The notes: generated by a model from the letters alone, not told the origin. A stretch of DNA of 64,000 bases from Arcuatula senhousia (GCA_963971305.1 OZ020311.1:3224001-3288000), one strand, 5' to 3'. Positions 47,650 through 61,300 are shown, counted from the first letter of the stretch. Numbers and translations: made by a program.

Positions 47650-50600
47650 TATTGTCATTTGCCGAATTACATATAGAGATGTGTCAAAGTTTTGAAGTCG
47701 CTGCATGGTAAAGTTATGTTTAACTTGATGTAAACAAATTTGCTTATCTAAAAATGATTAAATGATTTGATATGTGATCATTAAGCTACACCATCTGCAT
47801 GCTTTAATTACTTAAAGCAAACATGGCCCTCCTATAAATGTATGTAATCGTATTTTATTTTAAATAAAGAGTTAGAAACTAAAAGAAAAGAAAACAGTTT
47901 TAAAATATACACTTTACTTTATAAATTTCTATGAATCGAGCTTAGTAGGTCAATATGTTACACAATCCCGATCAGCCTAAAATGTTTACAGTTGAACCGT
48001 ATTTGCTCCCCGCCAGACCCGTTTATTTTCAACAAATATTTATCGCTGCAAAAAAAGGTTTAGCGGGGAAAGAATCGAGCTTAGTAGCCCTTACCAAAAA
48101 AAGAGGTCTTCCGCAACCTGTTGCCGCTGATCTGCAGCAAAGTTGCTGTAAATTAGCCGTAAACTGTCTGCTGCAGACTTGCAGCGACTTTTTACCATGC
48201 AAATTAGGTTTGCGGCAAGTCTGCAGCAGATATATTCTTTGACCTTATATGGGCATGTACCTGCAAACTCTCGCGAACATCGCAGCTAGCTGCAAACCTG
48301 CAGCAAGTTTCCTGCGAACTTTGCCGTAAGTCTGCTGCGACTTTTTACCATGCAAATTAGGTTTGCAGCAGGTCTGCTGCAAACTCTTCATAACCTTATA
48401 TGGACATTTTCATCAGGTGTTGCAGTAAATCTGCATGAATGAACAATTTATATTAAGTGATATAACAAAATTTAATTATACATATATGGTCTTTAGTTTG
48501 CATGCATAAGACATTTTTTCAAGCATGAAAAAATCTATAAAATAAAAATTATTCAAGATGTGAACCATTAAAATATTACTGATTCTAAAATTTAAAACAG
48601 AAAAAAAACAGCAGATGATAACTATATAATACTTTTGTAGAAAACTAGTGGAAAGAACTATACATGTACCTAAAAATAAGAGAACCTTTCAAAACTGCCA
48701 ATGATTTCTAAAATTTGAACTCTTTAACTGATAAAAAATGCCATTTATTTTTTCATTTGTTTGCAATATATCTCTACCATAAAAAAATAATAATTCATCC
48801 ATATACATGTATGCAACCTTGGAGTAAAAAAATTGGCAAGGAATATTTAGATTATTTACATGTCATATTGCAAGAATAATATTATTTTACTTACTTTATC
48901 TTCATTTTTTAAAATGTACACCATTAAATCCTTTTAAAATACTGATTTGAGCTAATAACATGTGAACTCCCAATAGTAGAATCTTTACCTCCAAAACTGA
49001 TGATGTCATAGATGACATCATCAAGTGTACTGGGGTTAAAATTATCAATTGCTGCAAACTTGCTGCAAACAGTTAACTTTTCCTGCATGTCTGCAAACTT
49101 TGTATTATTTGCTGCAGATTTACGGCAACCTCGCAGAAAGTTTGCCAGTAGCCGCAAACATCTGCGAACTATTATCTTTTCTTTCTGCGAACTAAAAAGT
49201 TTGCTGCAAACTTACTGCAGACTTGCGGCAGGCTTACAGCAGACAGCAGTGTTTTGTAAGGGAGGTCAATTTGTTACACAATCATTGTAATCCCGATCAG
49301 CCTAGAATGTTAACATTTGAATCGTATTTGTTCCCGTTTATCTAGGTTAACTTTCATTTTAATTAATATGAATAGAAACTCTAAGAATAAAACACACAAG
49401 TGTTCTCTTCCCAGGACCCAGCATTTCTTATGAAAGCTCTAATTTGTTAAAACAATAATAATAAGGCTTGTCTTAAGATTTAAGATCTAGCTGTGTCTTA
49501 ATATGTCTATAATCTATAATAATATATTTTTTTGTAGACGTTAAAAATTTAGTTTATAGAAGTTTCATATCTTAAATTCGGAATGCTTTTTACAGCAGCT
49601 AAAAAATCTAATTGAATTTCAAAAATACATAGATGGTCACATTTATGTTTTGTAACAAAAAAAGCTCTAACTAATATTTCATGTGCTTTGACACGCGATT
49701 CGTCTATTAAACAAGTTGGGTGTACATGTTTATTTAGTTAATTTGCTTCTATAAAGCTCAGTTCGTGGTTTTTACTGTCAAATATGTAGCATATCCTGTG
49801 AAATTAACGATTTTAGCTTATTTCACCCTTTCATGCCTTTGGTATTTGTACTATAAAAATATAAATATCATTTGTGATATTTTATTTTAAATTCAAGTGA
49901 AAATTTAGTTCCTTTGATAGTAAACAATATTCTCCACCAAATGAGCTAGCTATGTATAGATGAGCAAATGAACTATTGCAACCTACCCACTAGCAACTCA
50001 TTAGAAACACTGAAGTAAAAAAGTCCAAAACGGCCATAATTAAAATATGAAGAGCACAAGATAAAAACTGAAAAATGTATCAAATAGAATAAATTAAGAC
50101 TATCGTCAACGTCTTAGATAGGGTTTATATTATTACATAATAATTTGAAAATTTCTACTGAAAATATTTGATTTTTATGTTAAGTTGTGTCAAAAATTAA
50201 GTGATTTGATGGGTGATGCTTATAAGATAAGTGGATAGGGCGAAAATTTCAGCCTATAGCGTGCACTACTTGGCTGTCAGCAAAGAGAATTACAAGAAAC
50301 ATGGCACTCCCCACAAAAAACTGAAGATCCTTAGCCGCCTTTTACGACAATAAAGATGGCCACCCGGGACTTGACCATTGATAAAGTGAAAAGTGAAGTT
50401 TGTTATTACAGGCAGAATTTCAATATTTTTTCCGCCGGAACTTATGTTTGGACTGTTTAGTTCATGTTGTTGCTGCAGTTAAGTTGTTTTTGTGATTGCA
50501 TTTTGTTTTATGTGCACTTTTCTTTTGTGCCCCTACGACCACAAGTTTTACTATTGTCCGCCCGTACGATATTATGAATTTCCATCAAGTTTTTTTCCAG

Positions 50601-50946
50601 AAACTGACAGAAACTGTACATGAGAATAGTTTAACATTAGGAAGGGTAGTTAAAAAGTTGGAGTCTTTTCTGTTTATCCACAAAAAACGTTTCACATTGA
50701 CTCATTTGTATGACGAATTGATAGAGTTTATGAAAAAACAGTTTTAATTGCCATTTATCCTTAAGTTTGTTGAGTTAAATAATTCTATTCAAAATCAAGT
50801 TTCCTTACGATATTTCTTAATTATTTGATTTCTTTGGAACGTTATAAAATACCATTTATCATATACTATTTTGTCTTATTAAATAATTCTTATTCTTTAA
50901 GAACACCAAACGAATGACCTCAGCTTTTTTAAAAAGCTAATCTTGT
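47650..50946 (-). mobile_element. Tag-hairpin element, inverted relative of 29397-33425, unit A
   Basis: On the minus strand it starts at 50946 with ACAAG, hairpin AGCTTTTTAAAAAAGCT, tag GAGGTCATTCG, and ends at 47655-47668 in a decayed hairpin (TCATTTGCCGAATTA on the plus strand). It is interrupted by a TIR element at 48088-49262. The copy in unit B is at 58328-61624. Confidence 0.68.
48088..49262. mobile_element. 1,175-bp TIR element rich in CTGCAGC words, unit A
   Basis: Terminal CCCTTAC and GTAAGGG, with AG repeated on each side (48086-48087, 49263-49264). The relative at 29397-33425 has the unfilled site TTAGTAGGTCAA (complement near 32975), so the limits are exact. Both flanks of the interior carry many TTTGCTGCAAAC and TTTGCAGCAGGTCTGCTGC words, and an AT-rich centre lies between. 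Open frames inside are by-products. Confidence 0.8.
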
Positions 50947-53469
50947 AATGAAATGTGTTAAAGAATAATTTATATTATAGAATAATGATTGATATTTCAA
51001 TTACCTGCATTACGTCACATTGTCACAGATTTAGACTGAGTAGTTTTAACGCGGACACTAATCGGAATCTCGGGTTTTGTCCCCGAATACATTGATATGT
51101 TGAAAAAATACCAATATTTTTCGTATTTACCTTTTAAATCACATTCAAAACTTAATACAGGCAATAATTGTCAGTTTTATTCATTAAGTAGCTCTAATAT
51201 TCGTTTGCCGTTTTAATTATCTTCCGAGCTAAAACTTCGAAAAACAGTTTATGCACCACGTGCAAGAACTATGAAAGTTTTCAATCAAAGAAAGTATCAT
51301 GAGTATAGTGCGCATGCTTAAAGCTCATCTTCATCTCATAAATATGAATTTTTGTAAAACTTTACAAATATTATATGTTTTTTTTCCATTTTTGAAGCAA
51401 TAAGGTACCCTAGTGGTATTTTGAACGTTTGTATCTTTCTAAATAAACAACACGAATAGTCTATCGACAATTTTTTGGTTTACCAAAAAATAATTTTTCG
51501 TAGACAATATGCCTTTAATGCAAATCGAATCAATTGCCGAGCTGTTCTGCAACCGATTTTCACGAAATAAAATCCAGTAAAAAGAAAACAAAATAGAGAT
51601 TATTTGTTTAATTTTGAGTAAAATCGTAACATCGCTGTTTTTTAAGATATTGCAAGTAGAACTCAAGTGTACATTTTACGATTCAATTTCCCGTTAAAAT
51701 CAATGCAAAAAAATATAAAATAAATATTAAACAAGCTTTTATGTATTATTAATTTTTAAATTATTCATTTACCCTGAAGTTGAAAACAAGCTGATGCTTC
51801 TTTAAACTCAATCCCTATTCAGCTTCCAGTTTGCGACTGTGGCATCTGTTACGGCCCCCATTGAGCTTACCATTGTCGAACTCTACAAAGAGGTTCTTTA
51901 CTTGCATGGAACAACCTTTCTTCGTCCTTTCCGAAGGAATAACTTCGTATCACAAATTGTGTCAAGCAATAACCACTACATCACTGATTTTCAATTTATT
52001 TGCCATTTTTATTTAATATTAATAATTGAATGTTTGTATTTGAATGTTTCATTGGCGTGTAAAACCGTTGACTGTAGCACATTTTGAATGAAGCGCTTCA
52101 TGTTAAAATCAATGGTTTTACAATCTACACAGTGTATAACCGGACAGTAAGCGATCACGGAAGTTGGTCACTGTCCGGTGGTAAAATCCTAGTTGTATGT
52201 TATTTTTCTCCAAAATTTTTGTGGTTTTTAGTGTGTATGAACACTCTATAATATCGATTAGGAACAAAGATAAGTTGAATTTATACCTTGCTCATTTATG
52301 GAACTTTTTAACGTTTCTTTTTGTATTCTTGACAATTCAAAATGTTAAAAAATTTCAATTGATCATCAGTGTTTGAACATTTTTTCCTTCATCGCTTAGC
52401 ACATATTTGGAATTTTCACACAAACTGCAATGATTTGATTAATATTTTTATCATTATCTCAAAGGGCAGTTGATAGACTCTCTACATTGACAATGGTAGT
52501 TAAGATAAAATAAACAATTTTGTTTAAAACATCAAGTTTTGTAGTTTTGGCATAATCGTTTACTGTCCGATTAATTGGTCGTTTATTTTTTGTGGGTGTC
52601 CGATTAATTGCCTGCTTTGAATCCTCAGGGTTTGAATAAAAAAGTTATAATTTCAAATTACATGACGTATTCCCAATTCCTGTTTTATATTCTAGAGGTG
52701 CTTATTCAAAGGCTTATGAATATATTTTCATATTTTTATGATAATCTATTTCGTTGTGTGTTTGGTTTATTTATTTATTGTACAGAATAAATGTGGGAGC
52801 TCAAAATAGTCTCTACTGTTGGATTCGAAAAAAATAAATGAAGCAGTGTTCATAACAAAATGGAAATCCATTCAACAAGATGATAAAAGAAAGGGCGATT
52901 AACAGATATGAGTACATTTAAAACCCTGGGCCTACTTTTTGCATGTCACTTGCATTGTGTATGACTTATTAATGCAAATGTCAAAATGGTTCATAAAGAG
53001 CTTTCCATTAACTGGAATCTTATGAAACAAATTTTCTTATCACATTGGACAGCCAGTGTACTGAGATATTTGAGTCATTCAATGTTCATTTACTTGTATT
53101 CATTAACGAACAACGTGCTCAAAACAGTAAAAGTCCCGTTAAGATGTGCAAAAAATTTAGATCTAGATCATGGACGTAATGGAGCTGCCAACTGTTGGTA
53201 GATCCATTTTTCATATTAATAATCATAATAATAAAAAGCTGAACAATTAATGATTTAAGTTGGTTTAAGAAATTTGGTAAGCCTTAGCGACTGTGAATGC
53301 AAATTATCACGAAAGGTTTATTAACAGCCTCGAATCTATAAACTCCCTTATAAACGGAACTATGCTGGCTATGGTTAATGCTGGAAATCAGATGACAGTA
53401 TTTATTTCCTGTTTTCTTCAATCAAAAATCGTACACCGTAAATTTATTGGACTGCGTTAATCATTGCTG
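50947..53469. other. Myosin intron sequence with no assigned feature (unit A)
   Basis: It contains a CCGGACAGT...ACTGTCCGG hairpin at about 52139-52175 and a later ACTGTCCGATTAATTGG. A short exon-like stretch near 51830-51970 (LTIVELYKEVLYLHGTTF) is open but lacks a family match that I can name. The next myosin exon was not found. Confidence 0.4.
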
Positions 53470-53990
53470 GTTAGTTGATTTTTTTACACCAGCCGATTGA
53501 TGATTCTCAACTAGCTGTCAGTAACAGTGAGTGTTCGATAGAGAGTTCCTTTACCGTCCTTTTGTTTGTTCTTGTTTTTTGTCTTATGTTCTCTCTAGTG
53601 GAATTGGACTTTGATCGATTTGATTTTTACTGTGTTAAGTTTTTGTGCTTTGTCTTGGAATATTGATAGGGGGAAGGTTGTGCCCAAAAAACTAGTTAAA
53701 CCCCGCCACATATTACATGTGCCTGTCCTAAGCCAGGAATCTTCGACAAAGCTTTCGTTTGTACTTGTATTTTTGATGTTTTCTGTTCCTTGTTTCTGTG
53801 ACTATTTCAGGGCTGGATTTGAATTATATGCATTTTATTTAGACCATGGGCCAATTGCAGAACCGCGAGCAGTGCCAAATGGCCTCGTTGAAGGCTGCTG
53901 GCGGTTGTCCATTGTGGTTTTTGTAAATTGCCGTTAAATTGTGGGTTGTGTCGCGTACACTTATTCCACATCTCATTATTTTCTATTGTA
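53470..53990 (+). repeat. Dispersed repeat, CCAGGAATC family, in the tail of unit A
   Basis: The most complete copy: CTCTAGTGGAATTGGAC, GGGGGAAGGTTGTGCC, GTGCCTGTCCTAAGCCAGGA, GGGCCAATTGCAGAACCG, and the end TTCCACATCTCATTATTTTC. Confidence 0.7.
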
Positions 53991-54039
53991 TTCACATAGT
54001 CCATTAAAAATAAAAATTACAACAAAGTTCCAGACACTA

Positions 54040-54120
54040 CATTTTCCCATGTCTTACGCGCGTTTCGTCTATTCAAGACTCAGCAGGGGAGCTCTGTGAC
54101 GCGTTGTAACAGAGCTCTAC
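54040..54120. repeat. Dispersed GCGCGTTTCGTCTA repeat with a hairpin, near the junction
   Basis: ACGCGCGTTTCGTCTATTCA with AAGACTCAGCAG is followed by the hairpin GAGCTCTG...CAGAGCTC (54089-54117). A diverged partner (AGAGTCTTGAATAAACGAAA) occurs near 9889. It lies 200 bp before the duplication junction. Confidence 0.5.
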
Positions 54121-54317
54121 CAAAAAATTAAAAATTCCAAACACAATACGAAGAGTGTTACCAAAAATATGATTTTTTAAAGATCAAACTATGTTTGGGA
54201 TAGGGGAACTTTAGAGTTAAGACAATTTTAAACTTTAAACGCATGAAGCTTTAAACTTATAAAACGGATAACTCATAGATTTGTTGTGTTCTAAACGTCT
54301 AACACCAAGAAAAATAT

Positions 54318-54380
54318 AAATGTGGAGAGATTCTTATAGCTATTAATCCGTACAAAAACCTACAGATTTTTGATGTCGAG
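54318..54380 (+). pseudogene. Truncated myosin exon 2 at the start of unit B
   Basis: Identical to exon 2 from its fourth base on, with the intact donor at 54381. The first codon and the acceptor AG are missing because the duplication junction falls inside the exon. The nearest upstream AG (54308-54309) would give the wrong phase after exon 1. It should not be spliced into the normal mRNA. Confidence 0.85.
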
Positions 54381-54855
54381 GTTAGTTTGTATATTAAACA
54401 GGATATCGGTTTCTTCGCCCCCTTTTGTGATTTTAAAGCTACTATGTTAGGGAATGTTAATATGTCAGAGGTATCAAGTACATCGGAAACAGTCTGGTTG
54501 AAGGGCAATAAAGAAAACATAACAACAAACCAAAACATATGTTTCTATGATTTGGAATAAGTATTTGCGGCACAACCTACCAGTATTGAAAACTCAACCC
54601 CTCCCCCCCCAAAAAAAAATGAAAATAGTTCATTTGTAACAAAGCATAAATATTTACTTTCCAAGAGACAAAATGTCTCAAGGTGACTGACAAGAAACAG
54701 GCCCATCCATTTTACAAAAAAGATGTAAATAACTGTGCGAACAAGAAGTCCAAAATTAAAAAAAATGGTGTACCCTATCTGCTACAGACAAATGTGGCAT
54801 TATCTTTCTTTAAAAGAAACTGAAACAATTTTAGCTATTTATTTCTACATTTAAG

Positions 54856-55083
54856 CATCATAACCAATATGACTGGCGGAAATTCGATGGTAAAGCTAAG
54901 CCACATATATTCCATGTGGCAACTAGGGCTTATCAGAGAATGCGTGAGAATGCCACAAACCAGGTTATTCTCGTTAGTGGTGAATCGGGTGCGGGTAAAA
55001 CAGAGAGTACCAAACTGATGGTGAAACATTTCATCCATATGTGTCCTCATGGCAGTGAAGATTTACATGATAGAGTTGTCAAG
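54856..55083 (+). CDS. Myosin exon 3, unit B (second P-loop exon)
   Basis: The translation equals exon 3 of unit A, and acceptor and donor are preserved. It could be spliced after exon 3A (giving two P-loops in frame) or directly after exon 2A in place of exon 3A (normal protein). If the duplication is an assembly artefact, this is the same exon seen twice. Confidence 0.7.
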
Positions 55084-56749
55084 GTAAATATAGGGCATTA
55101 AAATATGGCGTCTGTCTGTCTGTTTGTTTGTCTGTGTGTCTGTCTACGTGGCCCTTGAGGAAAAAAAACACATAAAATTAACACAATAAAGTTGATCAGT
55201 TTGTCAAGATAAATACAGATATTTTTCAAAAATGTGTTTCTGTCTGTTTGCCTTTCTGTCTATGTGGGAAAAAGTTGTGAACACATACAAGACGAAGAAA
55301 CACAACTAAAATCAAAATGAGATTCTGATTTTTCATGAGCTGTATGGCCATTTCGGAAAATTATTCCTCATCAGCAGCACTAGAACCCAAACAAAGGATA
55401 TCCACAATTCAAAAGATGTTCAAAATCCATAAAGCCAAAAGAAATCTAAATATACACAGACTACGATGGAGGGAGTTTAACCTTAGGTTTTAGAATTTAC
55501 ATAAATTTATATAGTGGTTGAAAACAGAGTGTACACATGAGAAGTAAGCTCATGCACAAGTACACCATATTTAAAAAATAGAAAAGAGCATACATCTTAA
55601 ACACGGGGAATTGTTCTACTAACTCCACACGGCATAAAAGACAAACTCCTGCAATAAATAATTTTGCATACATTTGATGTATTACAACTTCTGTCAGTTC
55701 TATAATTAAATTCTGGAATTTTAATAGGCATAGTTTTAATTGGGGTCAATGTCTTTTTGATGGTATGAAAAGAATTGTTGTAAACTATTGATGTAAAGAA
55801 ACCTTACAATAGATTTTAAATGGTTTTTGTCAGATAAATTGGCAGTCTTTAATAGACGGTTGCACTTCCTGGTCGTATTCTATAATAAAGGAGCGATATG
55901 TTGATAAATCATGTCAACACGTCTATCAATGAGGTTTTGAGTTTGTTAAATAAGACTTAACTAGTCGAACTTACTTAATTTTTTGCATAAATGGTCAATT
56001 ATGGACAATTTTCTTAACAGTTTTCTAAGCAACCTCTTATTACATCCTTTTGATATTTGGTAATCAGCATGGGTCCCATACCGTTGAATTAATTTCAGGT
56101 CTATTGTCTACCTACTTCCTGTTTAACGAAATCTGGCCATTTCTATCTTTGACCCATTGTGATGCCCGATTTACGAAAGTGATTTGGACATACAGTCGTC
56201 GGATACGTTTGTTTGTCCGTCCGTCTGTCCCTCTGTGTGTTCGTTCGTCTCTCATGTTGCGAAATATACTCTTCAAAAAAGTTACGCATAGATAGAAAAT
56301 TCCCCGTACGTTTAAGGGCATATTGTCTACGGCAAACTCATTTTTTTACCCCCCAATTTTTTGGTGTCAATTAGACCGAAATGCAATAAAATGAATATTG
56401 GAAAACAGTTTATTTTGATCAAAATAGCTCGACAATATTATGCAATTACTGTCTTTTGTTGAGGTAAATGTGCAGTGTTATTGACTTTTGCAAAAACAGA
56501 TATTCACTGAGACCGAAGGGCGAGATGAATATCTATAGTTTTTCAAAAGTCAAAAACACTGCACATTTATCGAAACAAAAGACAGTAATTGTTTTATTCT
56601 ATTATCCAATATCTGACAAAAAAGATGCATTTGAAGCGTTAATAAGCACAGTCTGAACAGAAAATACAATAAGTAAAAAATGCAGTAAACAACATCATAA
56701 AGTTTCCCGCCATTTTGTAGGTCAATATCACTTTGCCAGGTCAATATCC

Positions 56750-58310
56750 TTTTTAGCTCACCTGGACCGGTCCATGTGAGCTATTGCCATCACTTGGCGT
56801 CCGTCGTCGTCCGTCGTCCGTCGTCGTCCGTCGTCCGTCGTCGTCCGTCGTCGTTAACATTTTTCAAACGTTAACTCCTCTAACACCATAAGTCCAATGG
56901 CTTTTAAATTTGGCACAGTTGTTAATTAGCATAGGTAGTATAAAACTAGTGTGGGGATTTTTGATTCGTTGAAAAACATGGCCGCCATGGCTAAAAATAG
57001 AACAAAGGGGTAAATTGCAGTTTTTTGCAAATAACTCAAAAACAGTAACAGATATCAAAATTCTGGCATAAAGTAAAAGTGATCAGCATCTCAAGATCTA
57101 CCTGCCCAGAAATTTTCAAGAAGATCCAACAACTGATGTAGGAATTATTGCCCTTTTTCTGGATTTTTTCAAAATTTTGCACTTATTAAGCCCTATATCT
57201 TGAAAACTATACAAGATATTTTAAAAATTCAAATTGCATATGATTAAGCACATCAAGATCTACATTTCATGTAATTAGGTCAAAGCTGTAGAACCATTTC
57301 TTTTAGGAGTTATGGCCCTTAAAGCGTCAAATTTTACCATTTTTCATTACTTTTACCCTGAATTTCAAAGATTAACTTGTCTGACACCATACATCCAACT
57401 TCAACCAAACTTGGCACAGTTATTAAATAGCATTAATGCTACAATTCTATTGTTCGGATTTTTGATTCGTCAAAAAATATGGCCTCCATGGCTTAAAATA
57501 GAACATAGGGGTCAAATTACAGTTTTTTGCAAATAACTCAAAAACTGTAACAGATATCAAAATTCTGATGGGAGACAAAAGTGATTAGCATCTCAAGATC
57601 TACCTGCTCTGAAATTTTCAAGAAGATCTAACAAACAACATAGGAGTTATTGCCCTTTTTCTGGATTTTTTTTTCAAAATTTTTCACTTATTTAGCCCTA
57701 TATCTTGAAAACTATTCAAGATATTTCAAAAATTCAAATTGCATATGATTTAGCACATCAAGATCTACATTTCATGTAATTAGGTCAAAGCTGTAGAACC
57801 ATTTCTTTTAGGAGTTATGGCCCTTAAAGCGTCAATATTTACCATTGTTCATTACTTTTCCCCTGACTTGTCTGAAACGGTAAGACCAACTACATCTTAA
57901 CATGGCACACTGTTTGATAGCTTATATGCTACAACTCTATCGTTCAGATTTTTTATTCGTAAAAAAACATGGCCACCATGGCTAAAAATAGAACATAGGG
58001 GCAAATTTAATTTTTTTTGCTAATAACTCAAAACTGGTTTCAGATATCAAAATTGTGCAAGGATCAAAAGTGATCAGCATATTAAGATCTACCTGTCCTG
58101 AAATTTCGGAAAAGATCTGACTGCTGATGTGGGAGTTATTGTTCTTTTTCCTAATTTTTGCCAAATTTGCATTTATTAAGCCCAATATCTTGAAAACTAA
58201 CCAAGATATTTCATAAATTTAAATTGCATATGGTTAAGCACAATAATATCTACAAATGTATGAATCTGTGTAGTTCAGGTGAGCGATTCGGGCTCTTGGG
58301 AGCCTCTTGT
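56750..58310 (-). mobile_element. Tandem-core element, unit B copy
   Basis: It corresponds to 46072-47632 at offset 10,678; no differences noticed. Confidence 0.75.
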
Positions 58311-58327
58311 TTATTCACCTAGTTGAT

Positions 58328-61300
58328 TATTGTCATTTGCCGAATTACATATAGAGATGTGTCAAAGTTTTGAAGTCGCTGCATGGTAAAGTTATGTTTA
58401 ACTTGATGTAAACAAATTTGCTTATCTAAAAATGATTAAATGATTTGATATGTGATCATTAAGCTACACCATCTGCATGCTTTAATTACTTAAAGCAAAC
58501 ATGGCCCTCCTATAAATGTATGTAATCGTATTTTATTTTAAATAAAGAGTTAGAAACTAAAAGAAAAGAAAACAGTTTTAAAATATACACTTTACTTTAT
58601 AAATTTCTATGAATCGAGCTTAGTAGGTCAATATGTTACACAATCCCGATCAGCCTAAAATGTTTACAGTTGAACCGTATTTGCTCCCCGCCAGACCCGT
58701 TTATTTTCAACAAATATTTATCGCTGCAAAAAAAGGTTTAGCGGGGAAAGAATCGAGCTTAGTAGCCCTTACCAAAAAAAGAGGTCTTCCGCAACCTGTT
58801 GCCGCTGATCTGCAGCAAAGTTGCTGTAAATTAGCCGTAAACTGTCTGCTGCAGACTTGCAGCGACTTTTTACCATGCAAATTAGGTTTGCGGCAAGTCT
58901 GCAGCAGATATATTCTTTGACCTTATATGGGCATGTACCTGCAAACTCTCGCGAACATCGCAGCTAGCTGCAAACCTGCAGCAAGTTTCCTGCGAACTTT
59001 GCCGTAAGTCTGCTGCGACTTTTTACCATGCAAATTAGGTTTGCAGCAGGTCTGCTGCAAACTCTTCATAACCTTATATGGACATTTTCATCAGGTGTTG
59101 CAGTAAATCTGCATGAATGAACAATTTATATTAAGTGATATAACAAAATTTAATTATACATATATGGTCTTTAGTTTGCATGCATAAGACATTTTTTCAA
59201 GCATGAAAAAATCTATAAAATAAAAATTATTCAAGATGTGAACCATTAAAATATTACTGATTCTAAAATTTAAAACAGAAAAAAAACAGCAGATGATAAC
59301 TATATAATACTTTTGTAGAAAACTAGTGGAAAGAACTATACATGTACCTAAAAATAAGAGAACCTTTCAAAACTGCCAATGATTTCTAAAATTTGAACTC
59401 TTTAACTGATAAAAAATGCCATTTATTTTTTCATTTGTTTGCAATATATCTCTACCATAAAAAAATAATAATTCATCCATATACATGTATGCAACCTTGG
59501 AGTAAAAAAATTGGCAAGGAATATTTAGATTATTTACATGTCATATTGCAAGAATAATATTATTTTACTTACTTTATCTTCATTTTTTAAAATGTACACC
59601 ATTAAATCCTTTTAAAATACTGATTTGAGCTAATAACATGTGAACTCCCAATAGTAGAATCTTTACCTCCAAAACTGATGATGTCATAGATGACATCATC
59701 AAGTGTACTGGGGTTAAAATTATCAATTGCTGCAAACTTGCTGCAAACAGTTAACTTTTCCTGCATGTCTGCAAACTTTGTATTATTTGCTGCAGATTTA
59801 CGGCAACCTCGCAGAAAGTTTGCCAGTAGCCGCAAACATCTGCGAACTATTATCTTTTCTTTCTGCGAACTAAAAAGTTTGCTGCAAACTTACTGCAGAC
59901 TTGCGGCAGGCTTACAGCAGACAGCAGTGTTTTGTAAGGGAGGTCAATTTGTTACACAATCATTGTAATCCCGATCAGCCTAGAATGTTAACATTTGAAT
60001 CGTATTTGTTCCCGTTTATCTAGGTTAACTTTCATTTTAATTAATATGAATAGAAACTCTAAGAATAAAACACACAAGTGTTCTCTTCCCAGGACCCAGC
60101 ATTTCTTATGAAAGCTCTAATTTGTTAAAACAATAATAATAAGGCTTGTCTTAAGATTTAAGATCTAGCTGTGTCTTAATATGTCTATAATCTATAATAA
60201 TATATTTTTTTGTAGACGTTAAAAATTTAGTTTATAGAAGTTTCATATCTTAAATTCGGAATGCTTTTTACAGCAGCTAAAAAATCTAATTGAATTTCAA
60301 AAATACATAGATGGTCACATTTATGTTTTGTAACAAAAAAAGCTCTAACTAATATTTCATGTGCTTTGACACGCGATTCGTCTATTAAACAAGTTGGGTG
60401 TACATGTTTATTTAGTTAATTTGCTTCTATAAAGCTCAGTTCGTGGTTTTTACTGTCAAATATGTAGCATATCCTGTGAAATTAACGATTTTAGCTTATT
60501 TCACCCTTTCATGCCTTTGGTATTTGTACTATAAAAATATAAATATCATTTGTGATATTTTATTTTAAATTCAAGTGAAAATTTAGTTCCTTTGATAGTA
60601 AACAATATTCTCCACCAAATGAGCTAGCTATGTATAGATGAGCAAATGAACTATTGCAACCTACCCACTAGCAACTCATTAGAAACACTGAAGTAAAAAA
60701 GTCCAAAACGGCCATAATTAAAATATGAAGAGCACAAGATAAAAACTGAAAAATGTATCAAATAGAATAAATTAAGACTATCGTCAACGTCTTAGATAGG
60801 GTTTATATTATTACATAATAATTTGAAAATTTCTACTGAAAATATTTGATTTTTATGTTAAGTTGTGTCAAAAATTAAGTGATTTGATGGGTGATGCTTA
60901 TAAGATAAGTGGATAGGGCGAAAATTTCAGCCTATAGCGTGCACTACTTGGCTGTCAGCAAAGAGAATTACAAGAAACATGGCACTCCCCACAAAAAACT
61001 GAAGATCCTTAGCCGCCTTTTACGACAATAAAGATGGCCACCCGGGACTTGACCATTGATAAAGTGAAAAGTGAAGTTTGTTATTACAGGCAGAATTTCA
61101 ATATTTTTTCCGCCGGAACTTATGTTTGGACTGTTTAGTTCATGTTGTTGCTGCAGTTAAGTTGTTTTTGTGATTGCATTTTGTTTTATGTGCACTTTTC
61201 TTTTGTGCCCCTACGACCACAAGTTTTACTATTGTCCGCCCGTACGATATTATGAATTTCCATCAAGTTTTTTTCCAGAAACTGACAGAAACTGTACATG

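Noticed and set aside
47955..48242. 95-codon frame crossing the 48088 boundary (copy at 58633-58920)
   Set aside because: It runs from one mobile element into another inserted in it, so it cannot be an original gene.
50496..50747. 83-codon frame (and its copy at 61174-61425) ending RFTLTHLYDELIEFMKKQF
   Set aside because: It lies in the tag-hairpin element; the inverted relative near 29600-29870 does not keep the frame.
51830..52087. Possible myosin exon 4 (open stretch LTIVELYKEVLYLHGTTF)
   Set aside because: It does not resemble the expected VNPLLEAFGNA region or any later motor motif; no phase-compatible splice pair was seen.
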